Below, piece by piece: positions 27,978 to 37,623 of a DNA stretch of 64,000 bases. A model generated the notes under the pieces. It did no database searches. It saw only the letters and a program-made list of their open reading frames with translations, and had not been told where the DNA came from. The position numbers were made by a program, and so were the translations under genes. Positions within the stretch are counted from its first letter, which is position 1. Each line of letters begins with the position of its first letter. This DNA comes from Pseudomonas californiensis (GTDB lineage Bacteria > Pseudomonadota > Gammaproteobacteria > Pseudomonadales > Pseudomonadaceae). The DNA is taken from positions 248,001 to 312,000 of the forward strand of contig NZ_JAGTPK010000002.1 in NCBI RefSeq assembly GCF_021147775.1. Direction: 5' to 3'.

Positions 27978-28005
27978 AAAGGGGGCCCAGCGGGTCCCCT
28001 TTTGC
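27978..28005 (+). terminator. Terminator after clpX
   Basis: The 11-bp stem AAAGGGGGCCC / GGGTCCCCTTT (one G-T pair, 27978-27988 with 27992-28002) ends in a T-run. Confidence 0.85.
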
Positions 28006-28067
28006 ATTTTCAGCGCGCACGTTCGTCTTGTAGAAGAAACTGATCTTGACCGGACGGGGTGCTAGAG

Positions 28068-28096
28068 CTTGTTTTTTTCAGACACTACCCCCATCT
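28068..28096 (+). promoter_or_regulatory. Heat-shock (sigma-32) promoter of lon
   Basis: CTTGTTT at 28068-28074 and CCCCATCT at 28089-28096 are 14 bp apart. The -10 is a full match to the sigma-32 consensus CCCCATNT and the -35 matches CTTGAAA in its first four bases. It lies about 57 bases before the lon start codon, after the clpX terminator. Confidence 0.75.
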
Positions 28097-28152
28097 TGGC
28101 TTCAAGCTAATTCCATGTGTTCCGGCCACTTGGCCGCCGTAGAGGCGAAATC

Positions 28153-30549
28153 ATGAAGACCACCATCGAATTGCCTCTTTTGCCATTGCGTGATGTCGTG
28201 GTTTATCCGCACATGGTTATCCCGCTGTTCGTGGGGCGCGAGAAGTCTATCGAAGCCCTTGAGGCAGCGATGACGGGCGACAAGCAAATCCTGTTGCTCG
28301 CGCAAAGAAACCCGGCTGACGACGATCCTGACGAGCAGGCTCTGTATAGCGTCGGTACCATTGCAACCGTATTGCAGTTGCTGAAATTGCCGGACGGCAC
28401 CGTCAAGGTGCTGGTCGAAGGCGAGCAGCGCGGTTCGGTAGAGCGCTTCATCGAAGTCGACGGCCATTACCGCGCTGAAGTCGCGCTCATTGACGAAGTC
28501 GACGCGCCGGACCGTGAGTCCGAAGTGTTTGTGCGCAGCCTGCTGGCTCAGTTCGAGCAATATGTGCAGTTGGGCAAGAAAGTCCCTGCCGAGGTCCTGT
28601 CGTCGCTCAACAGCATCGATGAGCCTGGTCGCCTGGTAGACACCATGGCGGCGCACATGGCGCTCAAGATCGAGCAGAAGCAGGAAATCCTCGAGATTAT
28701 CGACCTGTCAGCCCGTGTCGAGCACGTGCTGGCCTTGCTGGATGCCGAAATCGACCTGTTGCAGGTCGAAAAACGCATTCGCGGTCGTGTGAAGAAACAA
28801 ATGGAGCGCAGCCAGCGCGAGTATTACCTGAATGAGCAGATGAAGGCCATTCAAAAAGAGCTGGGTGACGGTGACGAAGGTCACAATGAAATCGAAGAGC
28901 TGAAAAAGCGTATCGATGCTGCTGGCTTGCCAAAGGATGCGCTGACCAAGGCGACTGCCGAGTTGAACAAGCTCAAGCAGATGTCGCCGATGTCTGCTGA
29001 GGCAACCGTGGTGCGCTCCTACATCGACTGGCTGGTTCAGGTACCGTGGAAGGCCCAGAGCAAGGTGCGTCTGGACCTGGCGCGTGCTGAATCCATTCTC
29101 GACGCCGACCACTATGGTCTGGACGAGGTCAAGGAGCGCATTCTCGAATACCTCGCTGTGCAAAAGCGCGTGAAGAAAATTCGTGGTCCTGTTCTGTGCC
29201 TGGTAGGTCCACCGGGTGTGGGTAAGACGTCTCTCGCCGAGTCGATTGCCAGCGCCACCAACCGCAAATTTGTCCGTATGGCGCTTGGCGGCGTACGTGA
29301 CGAGGCTGAAATCCGTGGTCATCGCCGGACTTACATTGGTTCGATGCCAGGAAGATTGATACAAAAGATGACCAAAGTGGGGGTCCGCAACCCGCTGTTC
29401 CTGCTCGATGAAATCGACAAGATGGGCAGTGACATGCGTGGCGATCCGGCTTCGGCATTGCTTGAGGTTCTTGACCCCGAGCAGAACCACAACTTCAACG
29501 ATCATTACCTTGAAGTCGATTACGACCTTTCCGACGTCATGTTCCTGTGCACTTCGAACTCGATGAACATCCCGCCAGCGCTGCTGGACCGGATGGAAGT
29601 GATTCGCCTGCCGGGCTACACCGAAGATGAAAAGATCAACATCGCCGTCAAATACCTCTCGCCAAAGCAGATTCAGGCCAACGGTCTGAAGAAGGGCGAG
29701 ATCGAATTCGACGAGGAAGCGATCCGCGACATCATCCGTTATTACACCCGCGAAGCGGGCGTGCGGGGTCTTGAGCGCCAGATTGCCAAGGTCTGCCGCA
29801 AGGCAGTCAAAGAGCACACCCTGGAAAAACGTTTTGCCGTTCATGTCACGGCGGAGCTGCTTGAGCACTTCCTGGGCGTGCGTAAATTCCGTTACGGGCT
29901 GGCAGAGCAACAGGACCAGATCGGTCAGGTGACAGGCCTTGCGTGGACGCAGGTGGGCGGTGAATTGCTGACCATCGAAGCTGCCGTCGTGCCGGGCAAA
30001 GGTCAGTTGATCAAGACCGGTTCGCTGGGCGATGTGATGGTCGAATCCATCACTGCCGCGCAGACCGTCGTGCGCAGCAGGGCCCGTAGTCTGGGCATTT
30101 CAGCGGACTTCCACGAGAAACACGACACGCATATTCACATGCCTGAGGGGGCCACTCCGAAGGACGGTCCAAGCGCGGGCGTGGGCATGTGCACGGCGCT
30201 GGTGTCTGCATTGACCCAGATTCCGGTGCGTGCGGACGTGGCCATGACTGGTGAAATTACCTTGCGTGGGCAGGTGCTGGCGATCGGTGGTTTGAAGGAA
30301 AAACTTCTGGCTGCTCACCGTGGTGGTATCAAGACGGTCATCATTCCTGAAGAAAACGTGCGTGATTTGAAGGAGATTCCTGACAACATCAAGCAGGATC
30401 TGCAAATCAAACCCGTTAAATGGATTGACGAAGTCCTGCAAATTGCGCTGCAATACGCGCCGGAGCCCTTGCCCGATGTGGCTCCGGACAGGGTTGCGAA
30501 GGACGAAAAACGCGAGTCTGACTCTAAGGAAAGAATTAGCACGCATTAA
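28153..30549 (+). CDS. lon: ATP-dependent protease La (Lon)
   Basis: Lon is a hexameric AAA+ serine protease that degrades misfolded and regulatory proteins. The 798-residue product has the N-terminal substrate domain (about 1-300), Walker [14 protein letters not shown] and Walker [15 protein letters not shown], and the protease domain with the Ser674/Lys717 dyad ([10 protein letters not shown] and [14 protein letters not shown]). The start at 28153 has GAGG 7 bases upstream; an in-frame ATG 12 codons earlier lacks a ribosome site. A heat-shock-type promoter precedes it. Pseudomonas has additional Lon paralogues; this one is the canonical clpX-linked copy. Confidence 0.97.
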   Translation: MKTTIELPLLPLRDVVVYPHMVIPLFVGREKSIEALEAAMTGDKQILLLAQRNPADDDPDEQALYSVGTIATVLQLLKLPDGTVKVLVEGEQRGSVERFIEVDGHYRAEVALIDEVDAPDRESEVFVRSLLAQFEQYVQLGKKVPAEVLSSLNSIDEPGRLVDTMAAHMALKIEQKQEILEIIDLSARVEHVLALLDAEIDLLQVEKRIRGRVKKQMERSQREYYLNEQMKAIQKELGDGDEGHNEIEELKKRIDAAGLPKDALTKATAELNKLKQMSPMSAEATVVRSYIDWLVQVPWKAQSKVRLDLARAESILDADHYGLDEVKERILEYLAVQKRVKKIRGPVLCLVGPPGVGKTSLAESIASATNRKFVRMALGGVRDEAEIRGHRRTYIGSMPGRLIQKMTKVGVRNPLFLLDEIDKMGSDMRGDPASALLEVLDPEQNHNFNDHYLEVDYDLSDVMFLCTSNSMNIPPALLDRMEVIRLPGYTEDEKINIAVKYLSPKQIQANGLKKGEIEFDEEAIRDIIRYYTREAGVRGLERQIAKVCRKAVKEHTLEKRFAVHVTAELLEHFLGVRKFRYGLAEQQDQIGQVTGLAWTQVGGELLTIEAAVVPGKGQLIKTGSLGDVMVESITAAQTVVRSRARSLGISADFHEKHDTHIHMPEGATPKDGPSAGVGMCTALVSALTQIPVRADVAMTGEITLRGQVLAIGGLKEKLLAAHRGGIKTVIIPEENVRDLKEIPDNIKQDLQIKPVKWIDEVLQIALQYAPEPLPDVAPDRVAKDEKRESDSKERISTH

Positions 30550-30565
30550 GACTGGACAGGCTTCC

Positions 30566-30595
30566 TTGACAGCTTTTTAGAGCCCTTGTTATAAA
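30566..30595 (+). promoter_or_regulatory. hupB promoter
   Basis: A perfect -35 TTGACA (30566-30571) and a -10 TATAAA (30590-30595) with an 18-bp spacer lie about 100 bases before the hupB GTG. This is strong enough to explain abundant HU. Confidence 0.75.
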
Positions 30596-30695
30596 GCGGC
30601 TCTTTAAAGCAAGTACCAGCAGGCCTTCCAGCGCTCGTTTTGCTTAACACCTAAAACTTAGAAACATACTCAATATAGAGATAAGGGGACTTAGA

Positions 30696-30968
30696 GTGAA
30701 CAAGTCGGAACTGATTGATGCTATCGCTGCATCTGCTGATATCCCGAAAGCTGCTGCTGGCCGTGCGCTGGACGCAGTGATCGAATCCGTCACTGGCGCT
30801 CTGAAGGCTGGCGACTCGGTTGTTTTGGTTGGCTTTGGTACGTTCTCTGTCACTGATCGTCCTGCTCGCATCGGTCGCAATCCTCAGACCGGTAAGACGC
30901 TGGAAATCGCTGCTGCCAAGAAACCAGGTTTCAAAGCCGGTAAAGCCCTGAAAGAAGCTGTCAACTAA
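30696..30968 (+). CDS. hupB: DNA-binding protein HU-beta
   Basis: A 90-residue nucleoid protein that bends DNA without sequence preference. It has the HU sequence [25 protein letters not shown] at the start, the DNA-clasping arm [17 protein letters not shown] with its conserved proline, and the C-terminal [18 protein letters not shown]. It starts at GTG 30696 with AAGGGG upstream. Its 3' untranslated region carries a hairpin, a tRNA-like element and a terminator, all before ppiD. Confidence 0.97.
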   Translation: MNKSELIDAIAASADIPKAAAGRALDAVIESVTGALKAGDSVVLVGFGTFSVTDRPARIGRNPQTGKTLEIAAAKKPGFKAGKALKEAVN

Positions 30969-30987
30969 GCCTCTTCAAGCCTTTGCC

Positions 30988-31016
30988 CACTGGGCCGGAT
31001 TCTTTCCGGCTCAGTG
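30988..31016 (+). ncRNA. Stem-loop in the hupB 3' region
   Basis: CACTGGGCCGGA (30988-30999) pairs along all 12 bases (one G-T) with TCCGGCTCAGTG (31005-31016) around TTCTT. There is no T-run after it, so it is not a terminator. It abuts the tRNA-like element directly; it could mark the 5' side of a processed 3'-UTR RNA. Confidence 0.5.
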
Positions 31017-31018
31017 AC

Positions 31019-31075
31019 GGAGCGGTGGTGCAATCGGTTGCAACACCGAAGGGTTCGAGCCCTCCCGCTCCGTCA
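31019..31075 (+). ncRNA. tRNA-Asp-like element lacking the anticodon arm
   Basis: The acceptor-like stem GGAGCGG (31019-31025) pairs with CCGCTCC (31065-31071), extended by C-G outside. The D-arm-like part GGTGCAATCGGTTGCAACACC and the T-arm-like part AGGGTTCGAGCCCT follow directly on each other. Against tRNA-Asp (as in E. coli: GGAGCGGTAGTTCAGTCGG... and GGGTTCGAGTCCCG...) it aligns well at both ends but is 20 bases shorter, exactly where the anticodon arm and variable loop should be. The 3' end reads GTCA, not GCCA. It cannot decode. A terminator starts 8 bases later. Confidence 0.65.
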
Positions 31076-31083
31076 GTTACGAG

Positions 31084-31112
31084 AAGGCGCATCCTCGGAT
31101 GCGCCTTTCTTC
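31084..31112 (+). terminator. Terminator of the hupB / tRNA-like transcript
   Basis: AAGGCGCATCC (31084-31094) pairs with GGATGCGCCTT (31097-31107), followed by TCTTCT. It separates hupB from ppiD. Confidence 0.85.
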
Positions 31113-31173
31113 TATCCGCTTTCTACCCACGCTCCGCGGTTGGTTAGCCGGTTCAACCGTTTTGGGGGACGCA

Positions 31174-33051
31174 ATGCTGCAGAACATCAGGGACAATTCA
31201 CAGGGCTGGATTGCCAAGACAATCATCGGAATTATCATCGCGCTGATGGCCTTCACTGGCATCGAAGCGATGTTTACCGCCACCAGCAACAAGCAGAACG
31301 CCGCTGAAGTCAACGGTGAGGACATCACTCAGAATGAGTTGAGTCAGGCCGTCGACATGCAACGCCGTCAGTTGGCCCAGCAACTGTCCCAGCAGTTGGG
31401 CAAGGATTTCGATCCTGCGATGCTGGACGAGAAGCTGCTGCGTGAATCGGCCCTCAAGGGGTTGATTGACCGCAAGCTGCTGCTACAGGGCGCAACCGAC
31501 GCGAAGTTTTCGTTCTCCGACGCCGCACTCGATCAGCAGCTTTTGCAGACGCCTGAGTTTCAGGTCGACGGCAAATTCAGTGCTGACCGTTTCGACCAGG
31601 TAATCCGTCAACTGGGCTACAGCCGTATGCAGTTCCGCCAGATGCTTGGGCAGGAAATGCTCATCGGCCAGGTACGCGCAGGTGTAGCGGGCAGTGCGTT
31701 CGTGACCGACGCACAGGTTGAAGCGTTTGCCCGTCTTGAAAAGCAGACGCGTGATTTCGCTTCGCTGACGCTGCCGGCCGATGCCTCTGCGGTCAAAGTG
31801 ACCGATGACGAAGTCAAGGCTCACTACGACCAGCACGCCAAGGAGTTCATGAGTCCTGAGCAGGTGGTGCTTGATTACATCGAATTGAAGAAGTCGTCTT
31901 TCTTCGACAAGGTGCAGGTCAAGGACGAAGACCTCCAGGCGGCTTATCAGAAGGAAATCGCCAATCTCTCCGAGCAGCGTCGTGCCGCGCACATCCTGAT
32001 CGAAGTGAACGACAAGCTGAACGATCAGCAGGCCAAGGCCAAGATCGAAGAGATTCAGCAACGTCTGGCCAAGGGCGAAGACTTTGCGGCGCTGGCCAAG
32101 GAGTTTTCCCAGGACCCGGGTTCGTCGAACAAGGGTGGTGACCTGGGCTTCGCAGGCAAGGGCGTTTACGACCCGGCCTTTGAAGAGGCGCTGTATGCGC
32201 TGAACAAGGATCAGGTTTCGCAACCGGTACGCACCGATTTCGGCTGGCACCTGATCAAGCTTCTGGGTATTGAAGCGCCGTCGGTTCCAACTTTTGCCAG
32301 CCTCAAGGACAAGCTGACCAGCGACCTCAAGTCGCAACAGGTCGAGCAGAAGTTCGTTGAAGTGACCAAGCAGCTGGAAGACTCGGCGTTCGAATCGTCC
32401 GACCTGGCACAGCCGGCTCAGGATCTGGGCCTGAAGGTTCAGACCACTGCGCCGTTCGGTCGTGAAGGCGGTGAAGGCCTGACAGCCAACCGCGCTGTTA
32501 TCCAGGCTGCGTTCAGCCCGGAAGTGCTGGAAGAAGGCTCCAACAGCAATACGCTGGAACTGGACCCGGAGACTGTCGTGGTGGTGCGCTCCAAAGAGCA
32601 CCTGCAACCCCAGCAGTTGCCGCTTGAGAGCGTTGCCAGCTCGATTCGCGCGCAACTCCTGAAAGAGCACGCGAGTGCTGCCGTCAAGGCCAAGGGCGAA
32701 GCTCTGCTGGCTGGATTGCGCGACGGCAAGATCCCTTACGCGGCCAAGCAGGAAGGTCACGAATGGAAGGTCATGGAAGCGGTTGCACGTGGTCAGGAAG
32801 GTGTCGATCCTGCTGTTCTGCAAACCCTGTTCCGCATGCCCAAGCCTGATGGCAAGCCTGAGTTTGCGAGCCAGACGGCAGCAGATGGCAGCTTCGTGAT
32901 CGTGCGCCTCAATGGCGTGAATCAGGCGGCTGCACCAACTGATGCAGAGAAGGCGCAATACCGCCGGTTCCTGTCATCGCGTGCTGGTCAGCAGGACTTC
33001 GCGGCGTTCCGTGCACAGCTGGAAAGCAAGGCGAAGATCGAGAAGTTCTGA
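31174..33051 (+). CDS. ppiD: Periplasmic folding chaperone PpiD (SurA-N plus parvulin domain)
   Basis: A 625-residue membrane-anchored periplasmic chaperone that helps newly exported proteins near the Sec translocon. One segment near residues 12-34 (WIAKTIIGIIIALMAFTGI) anchors it. A SurA-like N-terminal region precedes a parvulin domain (about 267-360) with RAAHILIEV, FAALAKEFSQDPGSSNKGGDLGF and FGWHLIKL. The ATG at 31174 gives MLQNIRDNSQGW, the family N-terminus; the in-frame ATG 25 codons earlier overlaps the terminator. Position after hupB is the same as in E. coli. Confidence 0.95.
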   Translation: MLQNIRDNSQGWIAKTIIGIIIALMAFTGIEAMFTATSNKQNAAEVNGEDITQNELSQAVDMQRRQLAQQLSQQLGKDFDPAMLDEKLLRESALKGLIDRKLLLQGATDAKFSFSDAALDQQLLQTPEFQVDGKFSADRFDQVIRQLGYSRMQFRQMLGQEMLIGQVRAGVAGSAFVTDAQVEAFARLEKQTRDFASLTLPADASAVKVTDDEVKAHYDQHAKEFMSPEQVVLDYIELKKSSFFDKVQVKDEDLQAAYQKEIANLSEQRRAAHILIEVNDKLNDQQAKAKIEEIQQRLAKGEDFAALAKEFSQDPGSSNKGGDLGFAGKGVYDPAFEEALYALNKDQVSQPVRTDFGWHLIKLLGIEAPSVPTFASLKDKLTSDLKSQQVEQKFVEVTKQLEDSAFESSDLAQPAQDLGLKVQTTAPFGREGGEGLTANRAVIQAAFSPEVLEEGSNSNTLELDPETVVVVRSKEHLQPQQLPLESVASSIRAQLLKEHASAAVKAKGEALLAGLRDGKIPYAAKQEGHEWKVMEAVARGQEGVDPAVLQTLFRMPKPDGKPEFASQTAADGSFVIVRLNGVNQAAAPTDAEKAQYRRFLSSRAGQQDFAAFRAQLESKAKIEKF

Positions 33052-33072
33052 TTTCGAAATTCGCACAAAAAG

Positions 33073-33093
33073 TGCCGCTCGTGATGAGCGGCA
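33073..33093. terminator. Terminator between convergent ppiD and fabI
   Basis: TGCCGCTC (33073-33080) pairs with GAGCGGCA (33086-33093). On the minus strand it is followed by CTTTTTG, so it mainly ends fabI. Confidence 0.8.
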
Positions 33094-33102
33094 GTTGGCG
33101 TT

Positions 33103-33897
33103 TTACTCTTCGATGTTGCCCATCGCGGTGGTGTTGAAGCCGCCGTCGACGTACATGATCTCACCGCTGATACCCGATGCCAGGTCCGAGCACAGGAATG
33201 CGCCGGCATTGCCGACTTCGTCGATGGTCACGTTACGGCGCAGAGGAGTCTGCGCTTCGTTGGCAGCCAGCATCTTGCGGAAGTTCTTGATGCCCGATGC
33301 GGCCAGAGTACGGATCGGGCCTGCCGATACGGCGTTGACACGGGTGCCTTCCGGACCAAGGCTGCCTGCCAGGTAACGAACGCCGGCTTCCAGGCTGGCC
33401 TTGGCCATGCCCATGACGTTGTAGTTGGGCATGGTGCGCTCTGCGCCCAGGTAAGACAGGGTCAGCAGGCTGCCATTACGGCCTTTCATCATTTCGCGGC
33501 CGGCTTTGGCCAGGGCCACGAAGCTGTAGGCGCTGATGTCGTGAGCGATACGGAAACCGTCGCGGGTGGTGGCTTCGGTGAAGTCGCCATCCAGCTGGTC
33601 GCCCGGTGCGAAGCCGACCGAGTGAACGATCACGTCCAGGCCGTCCCACTTCTTGCTCAGTGCTTCGAAGACCTTGGCGATCTCTTCATCGCTGGCCACG
33701 TCGCAAGGGAAGCACAGCTCAGGGTTGGAACCCCAGCCTGCGGCGAACTCTTCGACACGGCCCTTGAGTTTGTCGTTCTGATAGGTGAAAGCAAGCTCTG
33801 CACCTTCACGATGCATGGCGGCAGCGATGCCGGATGCGATGGACAGTTTACTGGCGACACCGACGATCAGGACGCGCTTACCGGCGAGAAAACCCAT
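33103..33897 (-). CDS. fabI: Enoyl-[acyl-carrier-protein] reductase (NADH)
   Basis: FabI reduces trans-2-enoyl-ACP in fatty-acid elongation and is the triclosan target. The 264-residue short-chain dehydrogenase-like protein has [20 protein letters not shown] at the nucleotide site, [35 protein letters not shown] (the Tyr-x6-Lys pair) and [15 protein letters not shown] lies before the ATG. It is the last gene on the minus strand before ppiD and lies 18 bases after the npp operon, so it may be co-transcribed with it. Confidence 0.96.
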   Translation of the reverse strand: MGFLAGKRVLIVGVASKLSIASGIAAAMHREGAELAFTYQNDKLKGRVEEFAAGWGSNPELCFPCDVASDEEIAKVFEALSKKWDGLDVIVHSVGFAPGDQLDGDFTEATTRDGFRIAHDISAYSFVALAKAGREMMKGRNGSLLTLSYLGAERTMPNYNVMGMAKASLEAGVRYLAGSLGPEGTRVNAVSAGPIRTLAASGIKNFRKMLAANEAQTPLRRNVTIDEVGNAGAFLCSDLASGISGEIMYVDGGFNTTAMGNIEE

Positions 33898-33915
33898 GTG
33901 TTGTTCCTCTTCAGG

Positions 33916-35526
33916 TTAATCGACAGCTACCGGCGCCAAAAAGGCGGCCTCCAGCAGCTGCTGTGTATAAGTATGTTGCGGTGCAGCGAAGATAGCCTGC
34001 GCTGCACCCTGTTCGACCACTTGGCCTTGTTTGACCACCATCAACTGGTGGCTTAACGCTTTGACGACAGCCAGGTCATGGCTGATAAACAGATACGTCA
34101 GGTTGTACTTGGTTTGCAGCGAGCGAAGCAGCTCTACCACCTGACGCTGTACTGTCCGGTCGAGTGCCGAAGTCGGCTCGTCCAGCAGAATCAGCGCCGG
34201 TTTGAGCACCAGCGCACGGGCAATTGCAATCCGCTGCCGCTGACCACCGGAGAACTCATGCGGGTAGCGGTGCCGTGTATCCGGATCCAGACCTACCTCC
34301 CTGAGGGCTTCGATGATCGCCGTTTCCTGCTCGGCGGCGGTGCCCATACCGTGAATTCGAAGGCCTTCCCCCACGATATCACTCACCGACATGCGTGGGC
34401 TCAAACTGCCGAACGGGTCCTGGAAGACGACCTGCATCTGTCGGCGCAGCGGACGAATCTGCTGCTGTGACAGGTTGTCCAGCGGCGTGCCGTTGAACCG
34501 AATGCTGCCCTGACTGGCGATGAGTCGCAAAATCGCCAGGCCCAGCGTCGATTTGCCCGACCCGCTTTCACCCACGATACCCAGTGTTTGCCCTTGTGGC
34601 AGGCTGAAGCGAATACCGTCTACCGCTTTGACGTGGTCCACGGTGCGCTTGAGCAGGCCTTTCTTGATCGGGAACCAGACTTTCAGGTTCTCGACTTCCA
34701 GTAACGGAGCACCCGCGGGGTTGGTCGAAGGACCGCCGCTGGGCTCGGCACTCAGCAAAACTTTGGTGTACGGATGCTGCGGAGCACGGAACAGCTCTTC
34801 GCACGATGCCTGTTCGACGATGCAACCGCGCTGCATGACACATACTCGGTTGGCTATTTGCTTCACAACGTTCAAATCGTGGCTGATCAGCAGCAGCGCC
34901 ATGCCCATGCGCGCCTGCAACTGCTTGAGCAATTCAAGGATTTTCAGCTGCACCGTCACGTCGAGCGCGGTAGTGGGCTCATCGGCAATCAGTAGCTCAG
35001 GCTCGTTGGCCAGTGCCATCGCGATCATGACTCGTTGTCGCTGACCGCCTGACAGCTCGTGTGGCAGCGCCCTGAGGCGTTTGCGTGGTTCCGGAATGCC
35101 TACAAGCTCCAGAAGCTCCAGCGTGCGCTCGGTGGCCGCCTTGCCGGTCAGGCCTTTGTGCAGACCGAGCACTTCGTTGATCTGTTTTTCCACCGAGTGC
35201 AACGGGTTCAACGACGTCATCGGCTCTTGAAAGATCATGGCGATGCGGTTGCCGCGAATCGAACGCAGCTTTTTTTCTTCGACCTTCAGCAGGTCCTCGC
35301 CCGCGTAGCGAATGATGCCGCTCGGATGGCTGGCAATGGGGTAGGGCAGCAGGCGCAGAATCGAATGTGCGGTCACCGACTTGCCCGAGCCACTTTCGCC
35401 CACCAACGCCAGAGTCTCACCGCGACGAATATCGAAGCTGATGTTCTCGACCACCCGTTGGCGAGAGTCGCCTGTCACGAACTCGACCGCCAGATCGCGG
35501 ATTTCGATCAGATTGTCATTGTTCAT
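33916..35526 (-). CDS. nppD: Peptide ABC transporter, fused double ATPase (NppD/YejF)
   Basis: A 536-residue protein with two complete ABC ATPase domains in tandem. Each has Walker A GESGSGKS, signature LSGGQRQR or FSGGQRQR, and Walker B (LLIADEPTTALD and LILLDEPTSALD). It powers the two permeases coded just upstream. The start MNNDNLIEIRDLAVEF has AAGGAAATAAG upstream; a longer reading frame exists 29 codons out, but it overlaps the permease gene. There is a one-base gap to nppC. In P. aeruginosa the equivalent transporter imports peptidyl-nucleoside antibiotics; its natural substrates are probably peptides. Confidence 0.92.
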   Translation of the reverse strand: MNNDNLIEIRDLAVEFVTGDSRQRVVENISFDIRRGETLALVGESGSGKSVTAHSILRLLPYPIASHPSGIIRYAGEDLLKVEEKKLRSIRGNRIAMIFQEPMTSLNPLHSVEKQINEVLGLHKGLTGKAATERTLELLELVGIPEPRKRLRALPHELSGGQRQRVMIAMALANEPELLIADEPTTALDVTVQLKILELLKQLQARMGMALLLISHDLNVVKQIANRVCVMQRGCIVEQASCEELFRAPQHPYTKVLLSAEPSGGPSTNPAGAPLLEVENLKVWFPIKKGLLKRTVDHVKAVDGIRFSLPQGQTLGIVGESGSGKSTLGLAILRLIASQGSIRFNGTPLDNLSQQQIRPLRRQMQVVFQDPFGSLSPRMSVSDIVGEGLRIHGMGTAAEQETAIIEALREVGLDPDTRHRYPHEFSGGQRQRIAIARALVLKPALILLDEPTSALDRTVQRQVVELLRSLQTKYNLTYLFISHDLAVVKALSHQLMVVKQGQVVEQGAAQAIFAAPQHTYTQQLLEAAFLAPVAVD

Positions 35527-35527
35527 C

Positions 35528-36547
35528 TTATTTCCTTGGGTCGAAGGCATCACGCGCGGATTCGCCGATGAATACCAGCAGGCTGAGCATGACGGCCAGT
35601 ACCGCAAAGGCACTGATGCCCAGCCATGGCGCCTGAAGATTGGACTTGCCCTGAGCGACCAGTTCGCCCAGCGAAGGCGACCCGGCGGGCAGGCCGAAGC
35701 CCAAAAAGTCCAGGGCGGTCAGGGTGCCGATGGCGCCGGTGAGGATGAATGGCATGAACGTCATGGTCGATACCATGGCGTTGGGCAGAATATGGCGGAA
35801 CATGATTGCGCCGTTTTCCATGCCCAGCGCTCTGGCCGCGCGTACGTATTCCAGATTACGCCCGCGCAGGAACTCGGCGCGCACCACATCGACCAGGCTC
35901 ATCCACGAAAACAGCAACATGATGCCCAGCAGCCACCAGAAGTTGGGCTGCACAAAGCTGGCGAGGATGATTAGCAGGTACAGCACCGGTAACCCCGACC
36001 AGACTTCCAGGAAGCGCTGGCCGAGCAGGTCGACCCAGCCGCCGTAAAAGCCCTGCAATGCGCCAGCGACCACGCCGATGATCGAGCTCAGAATGGTCAG
36101 GGTCAGCGCAAACAGCACCGAAATCCTGAAGCCGTAGATGACCCGGGCCAGTACGTCGCGGCCCTGATCGTCAGTACCCAGCCAGTTGTCTCTCGATGGC
36201 GGCGCGGGTGCCGGCACTTTCAGGTCGTAATTGATGCTCTGGTAGCTGTAAGGAATCGGCGCCCAGAGGGTCCAGCCGTCTTTGGCCGCCAGCAGCTCCT
36301 TGATGTAAGGGCTCTTGTAATTGGCCTCCAGCGGGAATTCTCCGCCGAAGGTGGTTTCCGGATAGCGTTCCAGGACCGGAAAGTACCATTGGCCGTCGTA
36401 ACGTACGGCCAGCGGCTTGTCGTTGGCGATCAGTTCGGCGCCGAGGCTGAGGCCGAACAGGAGCAGGAACAGCCACAGAGACCACCAACCGCGCTTGTTG
36501 GCCTTGAAGCGTTCGAAGCGGCGGCGATTGAGAGGAGACAGCTTCAT
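35528..36547 (-). CDS. nppC: Peptide ABC transporter permease (NppC/YejE)
   Basis: A 339-residue DppC-type permease. The N-terminus MKLSPLNRRRFERFKANKRGWWSL is that of YejE. A long periplasmic loop (about residues 45-130) carries YSYQSINYDLKVPAPAPPSRDNWLGTDDQGRDVLARVIYG, the usual DppC landmark, followed by five more segments with the EAA loop VRAARALGMENGAIMFRHILPNA. Gaps of one base separate it from both neighbours, indicating tight coupling. Confidence 0.93.
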   Translation of the reverse strand: MKLSPLNRRRFERFKANKRGWWSLWLFLLLFGLSLGAELIANDKPLAVRYDGQWYFPVLERYPETTFGGEFPLEANYKSPYIKELLAAKDGWTLWAPIPYSYQSINYDLKVPAPAPPSRDNWLGTDDQGRDVLARVIYGFRISVLFALTLTILSSIIGVVAGALQGFYGGWVDLLGQRFLEVWSGLPVLYLLIILASFVQPNFWWLLGIMLLFSWMSLVDVVRAEFLRGRNLEYVRAARALGMENGAIMFRHILPNAMVSTMTFMPFILTGAIGTLTALDFLGFGLPAGSPSLGELVAQGKSNLQAPWLGISAFAVLAVMLSLLVFIGESARDAFDPRK

Positions 36548-36548
36548 A

Positions 36549-37622
36549 TCAATGCTTCCTGCTTTCGAAGTCGATGCGCGGGTCTACCAGCGTGTAGGTG
36601 ATGTCACCGATCAGCTTCACCACCAGCCCCAGCAGGGTAAAGATGAACAACGTGCCAAACACCACCGGGTAATCCCGGTTGATCGCGGCTTCGAAGCTCA
36701 TCAGTCCCAGACCGTCCAGCGAGAAAATCACTTCCACCAGCAGTGAGCCGGTGAAGAAAATACCGATGAATGCCGATGGGAAGCCTGCGATCACCAGCAG
36801 CATGGCGTTGCGGAACACGTGGCCGTACAAGACTTTGTGATTGCTCAGGCCCTTGGCCTTGGCGGTGATCACGTACTGCTTGCCGATTTCATCGAGGAAG
36901 CTGTTCTTGGTCAGCAGGGTCATGGTCGCGAAGTTACCGATCACCAGCGCTGTGACTGGCAGTACCAGGTGCCAGAAATAATCGAAGATCTTGCCTGCGG
37001 TGCTCAGCTCTTCGAAGTTGTTGGAGGTCAACCCACGGAGCGGGAACCAGTTGAAATAGCTGCCACCGGCAAACACCACGATCAGCAGGATCGCGAACAG
37101 AAATGCCGGTATGGCGTAACCGACGATGATCGCCGAACTGGTCCATACGTCGAACTGGCTGCCGTGGCGGGTGGCCTTGGCGATGCCCAGCGGTATCGAC
37201 ACCAGGTACATGATCAGGGTGCTCCATAACCCCAGCGATATGGAGACAGGCATTTTCTCGACAATCAGGTCGATGACTTTGGCGTCCCGGAAAAAGCTGT
37301 CGCCAAAATCCAGCGTCGCGTAGTTCTTGATCATGATCCACAAGCGTTCCGGCGCGGATTTGTCGAAGCCGTACATCCGCTCGATTTCCTTGACCAGTGC
37401 CGGGTCCAGGCCTTGTGCGCCACGGTAGTTGGAGCCTGCCACCGAAACCTCTGCGCCGCCGCCGGCAATGCGGCTGGTGGCGCCTTCGAAGCCTTCGATC
37501 TTGGCGATCATCTGCTCGACCGGGCCACCGGGGGCGGCCTGGATGATGATGAAGTTGATGATCAAAATGCCGAACAGGGTCGGAATGATCAGCAGTAGCC
37601 GTCGGAGAATATAAGCCAGCAT
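36549..37622 (-). CDS. nppB: Peptide ABC transporter permease (NppB/YejB)
   Basis: A 357-residue DppB-type permease. It begins [21 protein letters not shown], and the EAA loop reads [23 protein letters not shown]. The ATG at 37622 is chosen over a frame extension of 19 codons that would overlap the binding-protein gene. The periplasmic loop after the first segment (about 35-130) is long, as in YejB. One-base gaps to both neighbours. Confidence 0.93.
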   Translation of the reverse strand: MLAYILRRLLLIIPTLFGILIINFIIIQAAPGGPVEQMIAKIEGFEGATSRIAGGGAEVSVAGSNYRGAQGLDPALVKEIERMYGFDKSAPERLWIMIKNYATLDFGDSFFRDAKVIDLIVEKMPVSISLGLWSTLIMYLVSIPLGIAKATRHGSQFDVWTSSAIIVGYAIPAFLFAILLIVVFAGGSYFNWFPLRGLTSNNFEELSTAGKIFDYFWHLVLPVTALVIGNFATMTLLTKNSFLDEIGKQYVITAKAKGLSNHKVLYGHVFRNAMLLVIAGFPSAFIGIFFTGSLLVEVIFSLDGLGLMSFEAAINRDYPVVFGTLFIFTLLGLVVKLIGDITYTLVDPRIDFESRKH

Positions 37623-37623
37623 G

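Noticed and set aside
30988..31016. Terminator directly after hupB
   Set aside because: The stem is strong but is followed by ACGGAGCGG rather than a T-run; a proper terminator lies further on at 31084-31112.
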